From: Hymenobacter cellulosilyticus
GTDB lineage: Bacteria > Bacteroidota > Bacteroidia > Cytophagales > Hymenobacteraceae
Assembly: GCF_022919215.1 (NCBI RefSeq)
Contig: NZ_CP095046.1
Coordinates: 1,602,501-1,666,500 of the forward strand
DNA length: 64,000 nt
Direction of reading: 5' to 3'
This document shows, one piece after another, positions 11,690-22,081 of the stretch. The notes below the pieces were generated by a model. That model saw only the letters and a program-made list of their open reading frames with translations. It had not been told where the DNA came from and did not search any database. A program made the translations under genes and the position numbers. The number at the start of each line of letters is the position of its first letter. Within the stretch, counting starts at the first letter, position 1.

Positions 11690-12454
11690 ATGCGCAAGAA
11701 TATCGTCGCCGGCAACTGGAAAATGAACATGACCTACCAGGACGGCCTCGCCCTGGTTTCAGAAATCACCAATATGGTAGCCGACGAGACGCTGGGCGCC
11801 AATGTGGAAGTGGTTATTGCGCCCCCCGCTCCGTTTCTGCATTCCATTGGTAAGCTCCTGGCTGAGGGCGGCAAAATTCACCTGGGCGCCCAGAACTGCC
11901 ACCAGAAGGAAAGCGGCGCCTTTACCGGCGAAGTATCGGCCAAGCAGCTGCAGTCGGTAGGAGTGGAGTACGTGATTCTGGGCCACTCTGAGCGGCGCCA
12001 ATATTTCCACGAGGACGACGAGCTGCTCAGCCAGAAGCTCAAAGCTGTGCTGGCCGCCGGCCTGAAGCCCATCTTCTGCATCGGCGAGTCATTGGAAACC
12101 CGTGAGGCCGACGAGACTTTCGACTTTCTGGCTACCCAACTCAAAAATGGCCTGTTTCACCTCTCCAACGAAGAGTTTGCGCAGGTCGTCATTGCCTACG
12201 AGCCTATCTGGGCTATTGGCACCGGCAAAACGGCTACCAGCCAGCAGGCCCAGGAAGTGCACGCCTTTATCCGGGAGCAAATTGCCGGCGCCTACGATGC
12301 GGAAGCGGCTCTGAACACGACCATCCTGTACGGCGGCTCGGCCAATGCCCAGAACGCCCGGGAGCTGTTCGGCCAGCCCGACGTGGACGGCGGCCTCATC
12401 GGCGGCGCCTCGCTTAAGTCCCGCGACTTCACCGAGATTATCAAGTCGTTCTAA
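11690..12454 (+). CDS. tpiA: Triose-phosphate isomerase
   Basis: Interconverts dihydroxyacetone phosphate and glyceraldehyde-3-phosphate in glycolysis. The 254-residue length is standard. NWKMN (residues 8-12) holds the catalytic lysine, ILGHSERR the electrophilic histidine, AYEPIWAIGTGKTA the catalytic glutamate and the start of loop 6, and YGGSANAQNA with GLIGGASL the phosphate-binding loops. The frame is intact. It is transcribed alone, with a palindromic repeat rather than a clear terminator behind it. Confidence 0.97.
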   Translation: MRKNIVAGNWKMNMTYQDGLALVSEITNMVADETLGANVEVVIAPPAPFLHSIGKLLAEGGKIHLGAQNCHQKESGAFTGEVSAKQLQSVGVEYVILGHSERRQYFHEDDELLSQKLKAVLAAGLKPIFCIGESLETREADETFDFLATQLKNGLFHLSNEEFAQVVIAYEPIWAIGTGKTATSQQAQEVHAFIREQIAGAYDAEAALNTTILYGGSANAQNARELFGQPDVDGGLIGGASLKSRDFTEIIKSF

Positions 12455-12461
12455 AGGCTTT

Positions 12462-12570
12462 AGAGCTGAGAAGTCAGAGCCTAGAACTTAGACTACCGTT
12501 CGGGTGGTTGTAGCGGCACGCTTCTGGCTTACGGCTGCTTCTCCGTCTTAGGCTTTGTCTTCTCAGCTCT
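12462..12570. repeat. Imperfect inverted repeat between tpiA and the next gene
   Basis: AGAGCTGAGAAG at 12462-12473 is exactly inverted as CTTCTCAGCTCT at 12559-12570, and the complementarity continues loosely inward (AGCCTA and TAGGCT). It looks like a mobile-type intergenic palindrome; its ends lie just after tpiA and 7 bases before the next start. Confidence 0.55.
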
Positions 12571-12576
12571 CACCCT

Positions 12577-12963
12577 ATGCTTGCTTCCCTGCTGCTATCC
12601 GGCTTGCTGGCCCTGAATCCGTTTCGCCCGGCTTTGCCCGTGCCCTTTGTGGCTCCGGCGGCAGCGCCGGTCGGCTCCATTGACCCCTGCCGGATTTACG
12701 GCTCCATCTACCTCGAAACCGACCCCAACCGCCGCAGCTACTGTTTTGCCACGGTGTATCTGGAGCCCGACGAAGCCTTTGCTGATTTGCTGGTGTATCA
12801 GGAGGACAACAAGCTGTTTGCCGATAAGGCCGGCTTCTGGTACCAGACGCCCACCCGCGACTTCGCCGACTACGTGCTCTTCGTAACCGACAAGCGCGCC
12901 CTGGCCGACTTCTACATTTACTACACCAAGTCCCGGTCGTTTGCCGGCTGCCGCAAGCAGTAA
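12577..12963 (+). CDS. Exported DUF6150-like protein
   Basis: A 128-residue protein beginning with a hydrophobic signal-like segment (LLLSGLLALNPFRPALPV). The rest repeats a short beta-rich unit built on Y/F-A-D: EAFADLLVYQED, KLFADKAGFWYQT, RDFADYVLFVTD, RALADFYIYYTK and RSFAGC. I recall this FAD-x-x-VY repeat with two terminal cysteines (CRIYG and AGCR) as DUF6150, of unknown function. Likely periplasmic or surface-exposed, possibly with one disulphide. A strong terminator follows. Confidence 0.65.
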   Translation: MLASLLLSGLLALNPFRPALPVPFVAPAAAPVGSIDPCRIYGSIYLETDPNRRSYCFATVYLEPDEAFADLLVYQEDNKLFADKAGFWYQTPTRDFADYVLFVTDKRALADFYIYYTKSRSFAGCRKQ

Positions 12964-12980
12964 GTAAAGTTGGTATAAAC

Positions 12981-13018
12981 CAAAAAAGCCCGTTCCAAGC
13001 AGTTGGAACGGGCTTTTT
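12981..13018 (+). terminator. Bidirectional intrinsic terminator
   Basis: AAAAAAGCCCGTTCCAA and TTGGAACGGGCTTTTT form a perfect long stem with A-run on one side and T-run on the other. It serves both the upstream plus-strand gene and the convergent OmpA-family gene. Confidence 0.9.
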
Positions 13019-13033
13019 AGTTGGCCCAAAAGC

Positions 13034-14073
13034 CTAAATCTTCACTAATTCCACCCGGCGGTTTTGGGCTTTGCCCGCCTCGGTGCCGTTGTCGGCAATG
13101 GGCTTGTCGGGGCCGAAGCCAGCGGCCCGCAGGCGGCTGCTGGCAATTTGCTGGCTGGTCAGGGCGGCTACCACGGCCTGGGCCCGGGCTTCGGACAGCT
13201 GCCGGTTGTGAGCTGCCGCGCCGGTGTTATCCGTGTGGCCCTCCACCGAGAGCCGCAGCGCGGGGTTTTGCTGCAGCAGCTTTACCACCTCCGCCACCGC
13301 GGCTTCCGACTCGGGTTTGATGCTGGCCTTGTCGGTATCGAAGTTGACGTAGATGGTGGCTTTACCCTCGGTATCTAGTTTTTTTTTAGCTCCGTGGCTC
13401 CCACCACGCCGGCCTGCTGGGGCATGGCGGCTTTTTCGATGACATTTAGCACGTAGTCAGAGCCGGTGGGCTGCACCTGCACCCATACCTCCTTGTCTTT
13501 CTGCCGGATAACGTAGGTGTCGGCTGCCCGGGTAATATCGTTATCGTGCTTGAGGTACTCAGTCTCGCCAATTTTTTTGATGGCATCCTCGGGTACTTCT
13601 CCCGAGAAGACCTTCGTGCCGCCCAGGCTTTTCACCAGGTTTTCGTAGTTGCGTTGCATCATCAGCTCCGAGGCGGGCTTATCAGAGTCGGCGGGACGGA
13701 AGCGGCGGCTTACAATCTTACCTTCTACCGCTACAATGTTCTTACCGTCATACACATAAGCCCGGTCAAAGTCGAAGCCGACACTGTCGCTGTCGTAGTT
13801 GGTTTTGTAGCCCTTCAGGGCGCTCAGGTAGGGCCAGGTGCCCAGATTGGCGCTGGTAACCGGTACGGTATTAATGTCGAAGGTGCCCGCCGCGGTGGTA
13901 GCGGCAGCTTCTGTCGGAGCCGCCGCGGTAGTTTCCGTCGGAGCAGTGGCAGTTGTTTCGGTGGTAGCAGCGGCGTCGGTGGCGTCGGCTTCGGCGGTTT
14001 TGGCCTTGCAGCCGAATAAGGCCACACTGCCCGCCAAGGTGAGGCAGGCTACGGAAAGGATAGTGCGTTTCAT
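13034..14073 (-). CDS. OmpA-family lipoprotein (one frame break)
   Basis: A 346-residue (corrected) envelope protein. A lipoprotein signal with lipobox-like VALFGC is followed by an Ala/Thr/Glu-rich linker (about residues 25-65), a conserved Bacteroidota middle domain (about 66-230), and a C-terminal OmpA peptidoglycan-binding domain with LSVEGHTDNTG and NRRVELVKI. The two halves are in different frames as given; one extra base in the T-run 13379-13387 (A-run in the gene) joins ELKKK to LDTEGKATIYVNFDTDK, which is exactly the strand that opens an OmpA domain. It probably anchors the outer membrane to the cell wall. The start at 14073 gives the lipoprotein signal. Confidence 0.82.
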
Positions 14074-14329
14074 GTGAATGGAAAGGAATGGAACATGGCT
14101 GCCGGGAAATGGCGTGGTAAATAAACGAGTATTTATATTACTAAATATGACAGGGCAAAATTAGGTGGCCCCGGTGCGTATGGCCCGACGGAACCCATCA
14201 GCTCGCCTTTGCTGTTGCCCAGCACTGGTAATAAGGAGCTTGGTTGCGGCGCACCGGTTTTTTCGTGCGAACTTGCCATCTTATTCACCAAAGCCTTTTC
14301 GGCTTTTCCTGCCTCAACAACTCAATAAG

Positions 14330-15159
14330 ATGGATTTTGTAGAAGTACGCGTACAAGCCCCCGTGAACTTGCTGATATTCTGGTAGCTGAACTGGCCGAA
14401 GTCGGCTACGACACCTTCGAGGATAACGACGAAGGGTTCTGCGCCTACATCGGTGAGGGCGACTTCAACCCCGATGCCGTGGCCGAAGTAATGTCGCGCT
14501 ACGAAGGTCTGGGCGAGTTGGGCTACGACCACCGCGTCATTACTCGCCAGAACTGGAATGCCGAGTGGGAAAAGAATTTCCAGCCCCTGATTATTGCCGA
14601 CCGGGTGTCGGTGCGGGCCCCATTCCACGAGAAGCCCGAGGGCCTGGAATACGAAATCGTGATTATGCCCCGCATGTCCTTTGGCACCGGCCACCACGAA
14701 ACCACGGCCCTGATGATTGAAAACCAGCTTGACATTGACCATAATGGCAAGCGGGTGCTGGATATGGGCTGCGGCACGGGCATTCTGGCCATCATGGCCG
14801 TGCACCTGGGTGCCGCCGAAGTGCTGGCCGTGGACGTGGAGCCCTGGACCGTAGAAAATGCCGCCGACAACGCCGCCGAAAATAACTGCACGAATATTGA
14901 GTGCCGCCTGGGCGGAGTAGAGGTGTTGGAAGGTGAAGCGCCGTTTGACATCATTCTGGCCAACATTAACCGCAACGTCCTGCTGGAGGATATGCACGCT
15001 TATGCAGCCTTGCTGCCGCAGGGGCGTCCTATTTTATTCAGTGGTTTTTACCAAGAGGATTTATCCAAGATTGAAGCCGAAGCGACGAAACACGCATTGG
15101 TCTATCAATCACACCGAACCAAGAATAACTGGGTTTCGGCGATTTTCACGAAATTGTAG
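14330..15159 (+). CDS. prmA: Ribosomal protein L11 methyltransferase PrmA (one frame break)
   Basis: SAM-dependent methylation of ribosomal protein L11. The corrected length is 276 residues, typical for PrmA. The N-terminal substrate-recognition domain (ILVAELAEVGYDTFEDNDEG) precedes the Rossmann methyltransferase fold with VLDMGCGTGILAIMA (SAM motif I), VLAVDVEPW (motif II) and DIILANINRNVL (motif IV). The first residues (MDFVEVRVQAP) are split from the rest by a missing C in CCCCC 14358-14362; adding it gives APRELADILV. The ATG at 14330 is the natural start. The next gene begins 30 bases downstream, so co-transcription is likely. Confidence 0.93.
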
Positions 15160-15188
15160 CCGTCTTAGTAGGTCTTGACGGAAAAAGT

Positions 15189-18100
15189 ATGAAGCAACTT
15201 GCTTTTGGGTGGCTATGCGCGGTGGTGTTGGGGCTGAGTACCCCCGCCTGGGCCCAACAACCGAAAACTCCCTCCAAGCAGCCGGCTACCGCCCCGGCTG
15301 CCCCAGTATTGCCCAAATTCACGGGTAAGCTGTCCAAGGAGCCCGAGCAGTTCATCATCGACGTGCAGTCGATGATGGTGGCGGCCAACAATGCCCAGGC
15401 CAAAGCCATTGGGGCCAAGCTGCAGCAGCTGTGGGCCAGCAACAAGCTCACAGCCACCCAGCAGGGGCGCATTGTGGAAATTGCGCAGCAAATGCTGCTG
15501 CGCAAATACAAGCCCTACCCGGCCATCAGCGGCTTCTTCCAGGGCGTTGTGGGTGGAGCCACCGTGCAGAGCTTCTCCGACAAGCAGATGGACGAGTTCC
15601 TGGAAGTAGTGGTGAAAACCGTGAACCGGGAACAGCTGGGCAATGCCGAGAAATTCTTGGTGAGTGCGGGCCAGTTCCTGGACACCAAAACGCTGTACAA
15701 CTCCCGCTATAGCACCCTGCGTGCGGTGGGCGGCACGTTTAGCTTCGCCTACAACGAAACCGACATGCCCCAGCCCGAACCCGCGCCCAGCCCGGCAGCT
15801 CCTGCCGCGGCCGTGGTAACGGGGCCGGCCCTGAATACAACCACCCCGGCTGCCAAGCCCGCCGCTAAGCCGGCGCCCAAGAAGAAAAGTAGCGACGGCT
15901 GGGACACCGGCTCGGTATGGGACACCGGCGCCGACGACGGCTGGGGTACGCCCAAGAAAAAGCCGGTGGCCAAAGCTCCCGCCGCCAAAGGCACGGCTCC
16001 TGCCGTAGCGCCCGAGCCTGAGCCCACGAATGAGCCCGCCCCGGTCTACTACGACAACTATGTAGCGCCTACCACCCGCGGCCCGGTGCTGCTGCTCAAG
16101 GATGCTGACCTGTTTATGGCCACCGCCGGCGACTCTATCTTTATCCGCAAAACCAGCGGTGTAGTAGTACCCGGCACCAACCGCTTTATCGGGCGGGGTG
16201 GGCAATACGTGTGGTCCATCAAGCAGAACTTGGTGACGGCCGACTTCGTCAACTACGACTTCGATATGACCAAGGCGGAATTTACCGCTGAGCCCGTAAC
16301 CCTGACGTATCCGGCGGTGCTGGAGGCGCCTATCCGGGGCGCTTTTGCCTACAAGAGCATCAAAAAGAAAACGGGGGCTGCCGATACCGGCTACCCGCGC
16401 TTTATTTCCCTCACCAACGATGCCCGCGTTAAGAACATCGGCGAAAATATCCGCTACTTCGGGGCTTCTCGCTGGCCGGGGCCCGCACGCTCAGCGCCTC
16501 GCTCGATGGCAGCCTCTCGCGCATTATCGTGGACGTGGACGGGAAGACCAAGTTCCGGGCCTCGTCGCGGGCCTATCTGCTGGGCGACACGCTGATTTCG
16601 GCCGACCGCGCCGCCGTGACCATCTTCCAGGACAAGAGCGACTCATTGACCCACCCGGGCGTGAAGCTGCGCTATTCTAAAGCCCGGCAGGTGCTGCAGC
16701 TGGCCCGGGAAGACGGCCTCTACAAAACCACGCCCTATACGGACTCCTACCACCAGATGGAAATTGCGACGGAGCTGCTGACCTGGCCGCTCAAGACGCC
16801 CTACATCAACCTGGCCATCCTGACGGCTAAAAACCAGGTGACGGCCAACTTCGAGTCCCGCGAATTCTACACCAATACCCGCTACCAGCAGATCAAGGGC
16901 ATCAACAAGCTCCACCCGCTGCAAATGGTAGTGGGCTACAGCCAGCAGAACGGCAACGCCAAAACCTTTACGGTGCAGGATGTGGCCACCGCCATGAAGG
17001 TGAAAGTGCCCAACGTGCGCTCCGCCGTGGCTGGCCTGGCCAAGGACGGCTATGTGCAGTGGAACCCCAAACCGAACAGGTGGTGCTCCTGCCCAAGGCC
17101 ATGCACTACGTCAATTCGTCGCGGGGCCGCAAGGACTATGACCACATTGCCATTCGCTCCCTGTCGCCCTCGGGCAAGAACGCTACGCTCAACCTGGCTA
17201 CCAACGACCTGATTGTGCGCGGCGTGGACCGCTTCAACTTCTCCGACGACTCGGTGACGGTGTTTGTGAAGCCCGACAGCAGCATCATCCGGATTCAGAA
17301 AAACCGCGGGGTGCTCTTTAATGGTACCGTGGTGGCATCTGCCTTTATCTTCAAAGGCAAGGAGTTTAAGTTCGACTACGACGGCTTCTACGTGGATCTG
17401 GTCAAGATTGACTCCATCATTGTGAAGGGCAAGGGCACCAAGGGCTCGGTGATGAAGGCTCGTAAGGAAACCGACTTCACCCTGACCAACAAGAACCGCA
17501 ACTCGGCCGGCCGCCTCTACATCAACGCGCCCAACAACAAGTCGGGCCGTAAGAAGCTGGGCGCCTTCCCCTCGTTCGATGCCTCAACCGGCGCCTACGT
17601 GTTCTTCAACAAGCCCGAAGTACTGGGCGGCGCCTACGATACGACGATTTACTTTGACATCCCGCCGTTCAAGATTGACTCCCTGAACAACAAGAACCGC
17701 TCGGCCGTGGGCTTCAAGGGCACCTTCGTGTCGGGCAACATTATGCCTCAATTCAAGACCAAGCTGAGCCTGCAGGACGACGGCTCCCTGGGCTTCGTGT
17801 ATGACGTGCCCAAGGAAGGCTTCCCCGTGTATGGCGGCAAGGCCCGGCTGTTCAACAAAGTCACGATGAGCAACCGCGGTATTCAGGGCGTGGGCGAAAT
17901 GAAATACCTGACCGGCGACCTGTTTAGCGACCAGTTCATCTTCTACAAAGACTCGGTCGTGACGGTGGGTAAAACCGCCACCATTGCCCAGGGCCCGCTC
18001 AATGGGGTTGAATATGCCAAAGTTTCGCTCTTGCCCGGCTACCAGATGAAGTGGGTGGTAAAAGCCGACTCCATGTACTTGAGCACCCCGCGCGACGGTC

Positions 18101-20533
18101 AGGCCATGAAGTTCTACGCCGGCGACTACAACTACAAAGGCACCGCCATTCTGACGCCGACCGGCCTGTTTGGCGACGGCCGCATGGACGGTCCCCAGTC
18201 GTTTATCCGCTCCCGCCAGTTCTTGTTTAAGCCTACCAGCTACTCGGGCAAGAAGTCAACGCTGAGCATTAAGTCGGCGGAGGCCAATAAGCCCGCCCTG
18301 ACGGCCAACGAGGTAGCCTTCCAGTACAACATCAAGCAGGGCTACGCCGACTTCTCCCGCGAGGAAGGCAGCAAGGCCAGCATCGACCTGCCGTATTCGG
18401 AGTACCGCACCACGCTGAGCGGCGGTAAGTGGGACTTCAAGAAGAAAATCGTGCAGATGCGCGTAGCCGCCGGGGCCGACTCCTCGCGCTCCTATTTCTA
18501 CTCCACCAAGCCCGAGCAGAAAGGCTTGAAATTCCGGGCCAGCACCGGTCAGTACGACTTGAACCGCTACCGCCTCATTGCCGGTGGCGTGCCCTACATT
18601 GCCGCGGCCGACGCCTGGATTGAGCCCGACAGCAACAAGGTGTACGTAATGGCCGGCGCCCAGATGCGGGCCTTCCAGAACGCGCGCATCACGATGGACA
18701 CCCTGGCCAAGTACCACAACCTGTACAAGGGCGAAATCAAGGTTCAGTCGCGCACGTCCTTCGTGGGTAATGCGCTGTACAGCTACAAGAACGCCTCAGC
18801 CGACTCCTTCGCCATCAAGTTTACCAACTTCGCCGTGGACTCGGCGGCGGTACTGGGCGGCCGGGGCAAGGCTTTGGCAGGCAAGGGAGGCGCTAAAAGC
18901 ATCTTGAAGAAGAAAGATGACGACAGCAACACCCCGTTCGCACCGCCCACCACGGCCGTAGCCACCATTCAGGCCACCGACAAGTTCCACCTCGCCCCCG
19001 CATTGCTTACCGCGGGGCCGTGAACCTGAACTCGCAGAAGCGGGGCTTTACCTTCGACGGGCAGAGCCGCCTGGAGTTCAGCAAGAATGCGGCGTCGGCT
19101 GAGTGGTTTGCCGTGCAGGATAGTATTGACCCCAAGGGCATTCGCATCAAGCTCATGTCGCCCAAAACTGACGACGGCACGCCGATGCTTTCCGGCTTGT
19201 TCCTATCCGACGCTACGGCCAAGGTGTACCCGCTGTTCGTGGCCGCTAAGCCCGGCATTACCGACATGAACATCTTCCAGGTGGACGGTACGCTGAGCTT
19301 CGACGCCAAGAAGGGCAACTACACCATCACCCGCAACGACCTGGCCGACCCCAACGTGTACGAAGGCAGCGTACTGACTCTGCACGACTCCACTGGCGCC
19401 TTCGACTTCCGTGGCAAGGTGCAGCTGCTCAATTCCAACAAGGACTACAACGTGCAGTCGGCGGCCGTGGGCTATGCCAAGCCCGACAGCAGCATCTACC
19501 GCCTCGACACGTTCATGACCTTCGACATCAACATGCCCGAAAAGGCGGTGGAGGCTATGGGCACCGATATGGCCACCAACACCAAGGGCTTGACCGAAGC
19601 CCTGGACGGCTCCCCGGCTCTGATGTACAAGATGGGCGAATTTATTGGCAGCAAGGGCGTGCAGAGCTACATGGACCGTAAGGGTGGCTACACCCCCTGC
19701 AGAAAGTGTCGCCGAAGTTCCTGCACACGCTGGTGTTGAGCAAGGTAGACCTGCGTTGGTCGGAGAAGTTCAAGGCCTGGTATTCGGTGGGCAAGATTGG
19801 CCTGGTGAGCGTGGGCAAGAAGGACATCAACGCCCAGATTGACGGCTACATCGAAATCAAGAAGGAAACCACCGGCGACGCGGTAGAAATGTACCTGGAG
19901 GCCGAACCCCAGACCTGGTACCACATCCGCTACTCCAACAACGTACTGCTGACTAAAGCCCAGCACGGCTCCTACGACGAAATCATCGGCTTCAAGGCCA
20001 AGGGCGACTACAACACGGCCACCCAGTACGGCTTCTACCTCGGCGACGAGCAGGAAAAAGACCTTTTCGTGCGTCACTTCCGCAAGGATTACCTCGGCGA
20101 CAACAGCAAACCCAAGGCCGCGCCAGCTCGCCCGGTAAGCGAAGGAAGCTTCGACTTCATGGAAGACAAGAAGAAGAAAAAGAAAGCCAAGGATGAGGCC
20201 GCCTTTGATGAGGGTAGCCAGCCTGCGGCCGATGCTCCGGTAGAAGATACTGGCAAAAAGAAGAAAAAGAAGGACGCCGCCTTCGATACCGACACTGACC
20301 CAGCAGCCGCTCCGGCTGAGGATACCGGTAAAAAGAAGAAGAAGGACGATGCGGCAGCTACGGCTCCTACCGATGCGCCGGTAGATGAAGGCAAGACGGC
20401 CGCCCAGATGAAGAAAGAGGAAGCGGCCAAAGCCAAAGAAGCCGAACGACTCAAGAAAGAGGAAGAGAAAAAAGCCAAAGAGGCCGAGAAAAAGAAGAAA
20501 AAGGGCGAAGAAGACCCCTTCGGCGACTCCTAA
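15189..20533 (+). CDS. Giant exported protein of unknown function, about 1780 residues (four frame breaks)
   Basis: I do not recognise this protein. Its signal peptide (residues 1-22, ending TPAWAQ) sends it to the envelope. Residues about 35-190 are helical; about 195-285 is an Ala/Pro/Lys-rich linker with a WDTG repeat; about 290-1640 is a long chain of beta-rich segments with recurring FY-x-x-D, ADSMYLST and DSxIYR elements, giving the feel of a repeated beta-solenoid or jelly-roll; about 1650-1782 is an extreme Lys/Glu/Ala tail with three DTGKKKKK units. There is no T9SS sorting tail and no terminal barrel strand. Frame breaks at GGGG 16461-16464, AAA 17069-17071, CCCCC 18995-18999 and CCCCC 19693-19697 are each healed by one base. 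A terminator follows at once. Confidence 0.7.
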
Positions 20534-20556
20534 GCTTCCCTGCTCTTACTGCTACC

Positions 20557-20594
20557 CACAGCCCCGCCCGGTCTCCGGCGCGGGGCTGTTTTTT
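20557..20594 (+). terminator. Intrinsic terminator after the giant exported protein
   Basis: CAGCCCCG and CGGGGCTG form a stem closed by a loop of about 17 bases, followed by six T. Confidence 0.88.
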
Positions 20595-20611
20595 AGAACG
20601 AAGGTTTTGGA

Positions 20612-20708
20612 ACGTCATGTCGAGCGGAGCGAGACATCTCGCGTGCCGACGTAGAGTTACCAATCAGCCATCAGCACGCAAGATGTCTCGCTCCGCTCGA
20701 CATGGCGT
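20612..20708. repeat. REP-like palindrome (CATGTCGAGCGGAGCGAGAC type)
   Basis: CATGTCGAGCGGAGCGAGAC on the left is exactly inverted on the right as GTCTCGCTCCGCTCGACATG, with about 40 bases between the arms. The arms extend several bases further each way. This wording is a frequent dispersed intergenic palindrome in related genomes and differs from the element at 8033-8118. Confidence 0.75.
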
Positions 20709-20779
20709 TTTGGGATTTTGGGGCGGCCAGCTGAGCAGCGCCCCGCCGAAGAATTGCGTAGAAGCCTGCAGAAGCCTCT

Positions 20780-20787
20780 TATATTTG
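20780..20787 (+). promoter_or_regulatory. Putative -7 element (TATATTTG) of plsY
   Basis: TATATTTG matches TAnnTTTG and lies 19 bases before the plsY start. The nearest upstream TTG is at a longer than usual distance. Confidence 0.45.
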
Positions 20788-20806
20788 GCCGCACCGCCCT
20801 TTTCCT

Positions 20807-21443
20807 ATGAATCTACCCCTCGTTCTGGCCCTGCTTGTGGCCGCTTACCTGCTCGGCTCTATTCCTACCGCCCTCTGGGTGGGCCGCCGTTTTTTCGGCC
20901 TCGATATCCGGGAGCACGGCTCGGGCAACGCCGGTGCCACCAACACGTTCCGGGTGCTGGGCAAAAAGCCGGGCTCGGTGGTCATGGCCATCGACGTGCT
21001 CAAGGGCTGGGCCGCTACCATGATGGCCACTGTGATGCTTCACCAGGGTGCCATCCGGCCCGACCAGTTGCTGTACTTCCAGCTGGCCTGCGGGCCCTGG
21101 CCGTCATAGGGCACATTTACCCGGTCTTCGCCCAGTTTCGCGGGGGCAAGGGCGTGGCTACGGTGCTGGGCATGATGCTGGCCATTGCTCCCGGCACGGT
21201 AGGCGTCTGCATCCTGGTCTTCCTCTTGATGCTGTTTTTGTTTCGCTACGTGTCCCTGGCTTCCATGTCGGCTGGGGTAGCCTTTGCTTTCCTGCAGCTG
21301 CTGCCCCGTTCCGGCCCGATAACAACCTGCTGCTAGGCTTCGGCTTCGTGCTGGCCGTGCTGCTGATTTACACCCACCGCGCCAACATCGGCCGCCTGCG
21401 GGCCGGCACCGAGAGCCGCGTGCCGCTGTTTGGGCGCAAATAA
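20807..21443 (+). CDS. plsY: Glycerol-3-phosphate acyltransferase PlsY (two frame breaks)
   Basis: An inner-membrane enzyme that transfers acyl groups from acyl-phosphate to glycerol-3-phosphate, the first step of phospholipid synthesis. The corrected product is 212 residues with about five membrane segments. The three PlsY motifs are visible: [13 protein letters not shown] near residue 17, [15 protein letters not shown] at about 42, and [18 protein letters not shown] at about 103. Frame breaks at GGG 21092-21094 and CCCC 21304-21307 are each healed by one base. The next gene starts 10 bases after the stop. Confidence 0.92.
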
Positions 21444-21453
21444 AGCTGACTAG

Positions 21454-21902
21454 ATGCTCAGCCCAACGCCCGTTCGGCGTCTGCTTGCTACTGCCTTTCT
21501 GCTCGGGGCCTGCCACTCGGCTTACGCGCTGGGCGACTCCGTGATTCCCCAGGCAGCCGGCCTGATTGTGGGCGGACCACTGGCATTTGTCTTGTTCACG
21601 GGGCTTTTGGGAGCTACCACCTGGACCAGTAAAGTAGAGGGAGCACCCCCGAGGGAGTGGTGGGGCTTGTTTTGCTGGGGCTACTGTTCAATGCTGTCTG
21701 GCTGGGCCTGCTGCTTATTTTTGACCCCGGTACCTGGAGCTACGAAGTCGTGAATCTGGGGCGGCTGGCGGCTCTCTACCTGCTGCCCGTGGGCGGGCTG
21801 GCCGTGCTGGCCGGCATCCGCGGCCAGTACCGTAGCGTGCTGGCTCTGCTTATTACTTGCCTGGTGGTGTGGCTGGGGTATGCGTCGCAGGACGTGTGGT
21901 AA
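21454..21902 (+). CDS. Small inner-membrane protein of unknown function (one frame break)
   Basis: A corrected 149-residue protein with four hydrophobic segments (about residues 8-25, 30-50, 68-90 and 102-145) and no motif I recognise. One base must be added in CCCCC 21646-21650 to join the N-terminal half (TTWTSKVEGAPP) to the C-terminal half (EGVVGLVLLGLLF). It begins 10 bases after plsY, so it is probably translated from the same message. Its role could be membrane-related but nothing in the sequence says what. Confidence 0.6.
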
Positions 21903-22081
21903 AGCCCCGTCGTAAACCGGCCATGACAACCCCACGTCACAGCTTGGCTGAAACCAAATCATTAACTCATTTATTCTTGAGCAGATGAGCTACTAGTGTG
22001 CGTGCTGTGGGTAGGTTCAGGATTCACTTCCCTATATTGGCTCAGCGGCACCTCGGAGCGGCCTACAACGACACCTCGCTA

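Noticed and set aside
14314..14997. Minus-strand frame of 227 codons opposite prmA
   Set aside because: PrmA motifs on the plus strand are unambiguous; the antisense frame has no family content.
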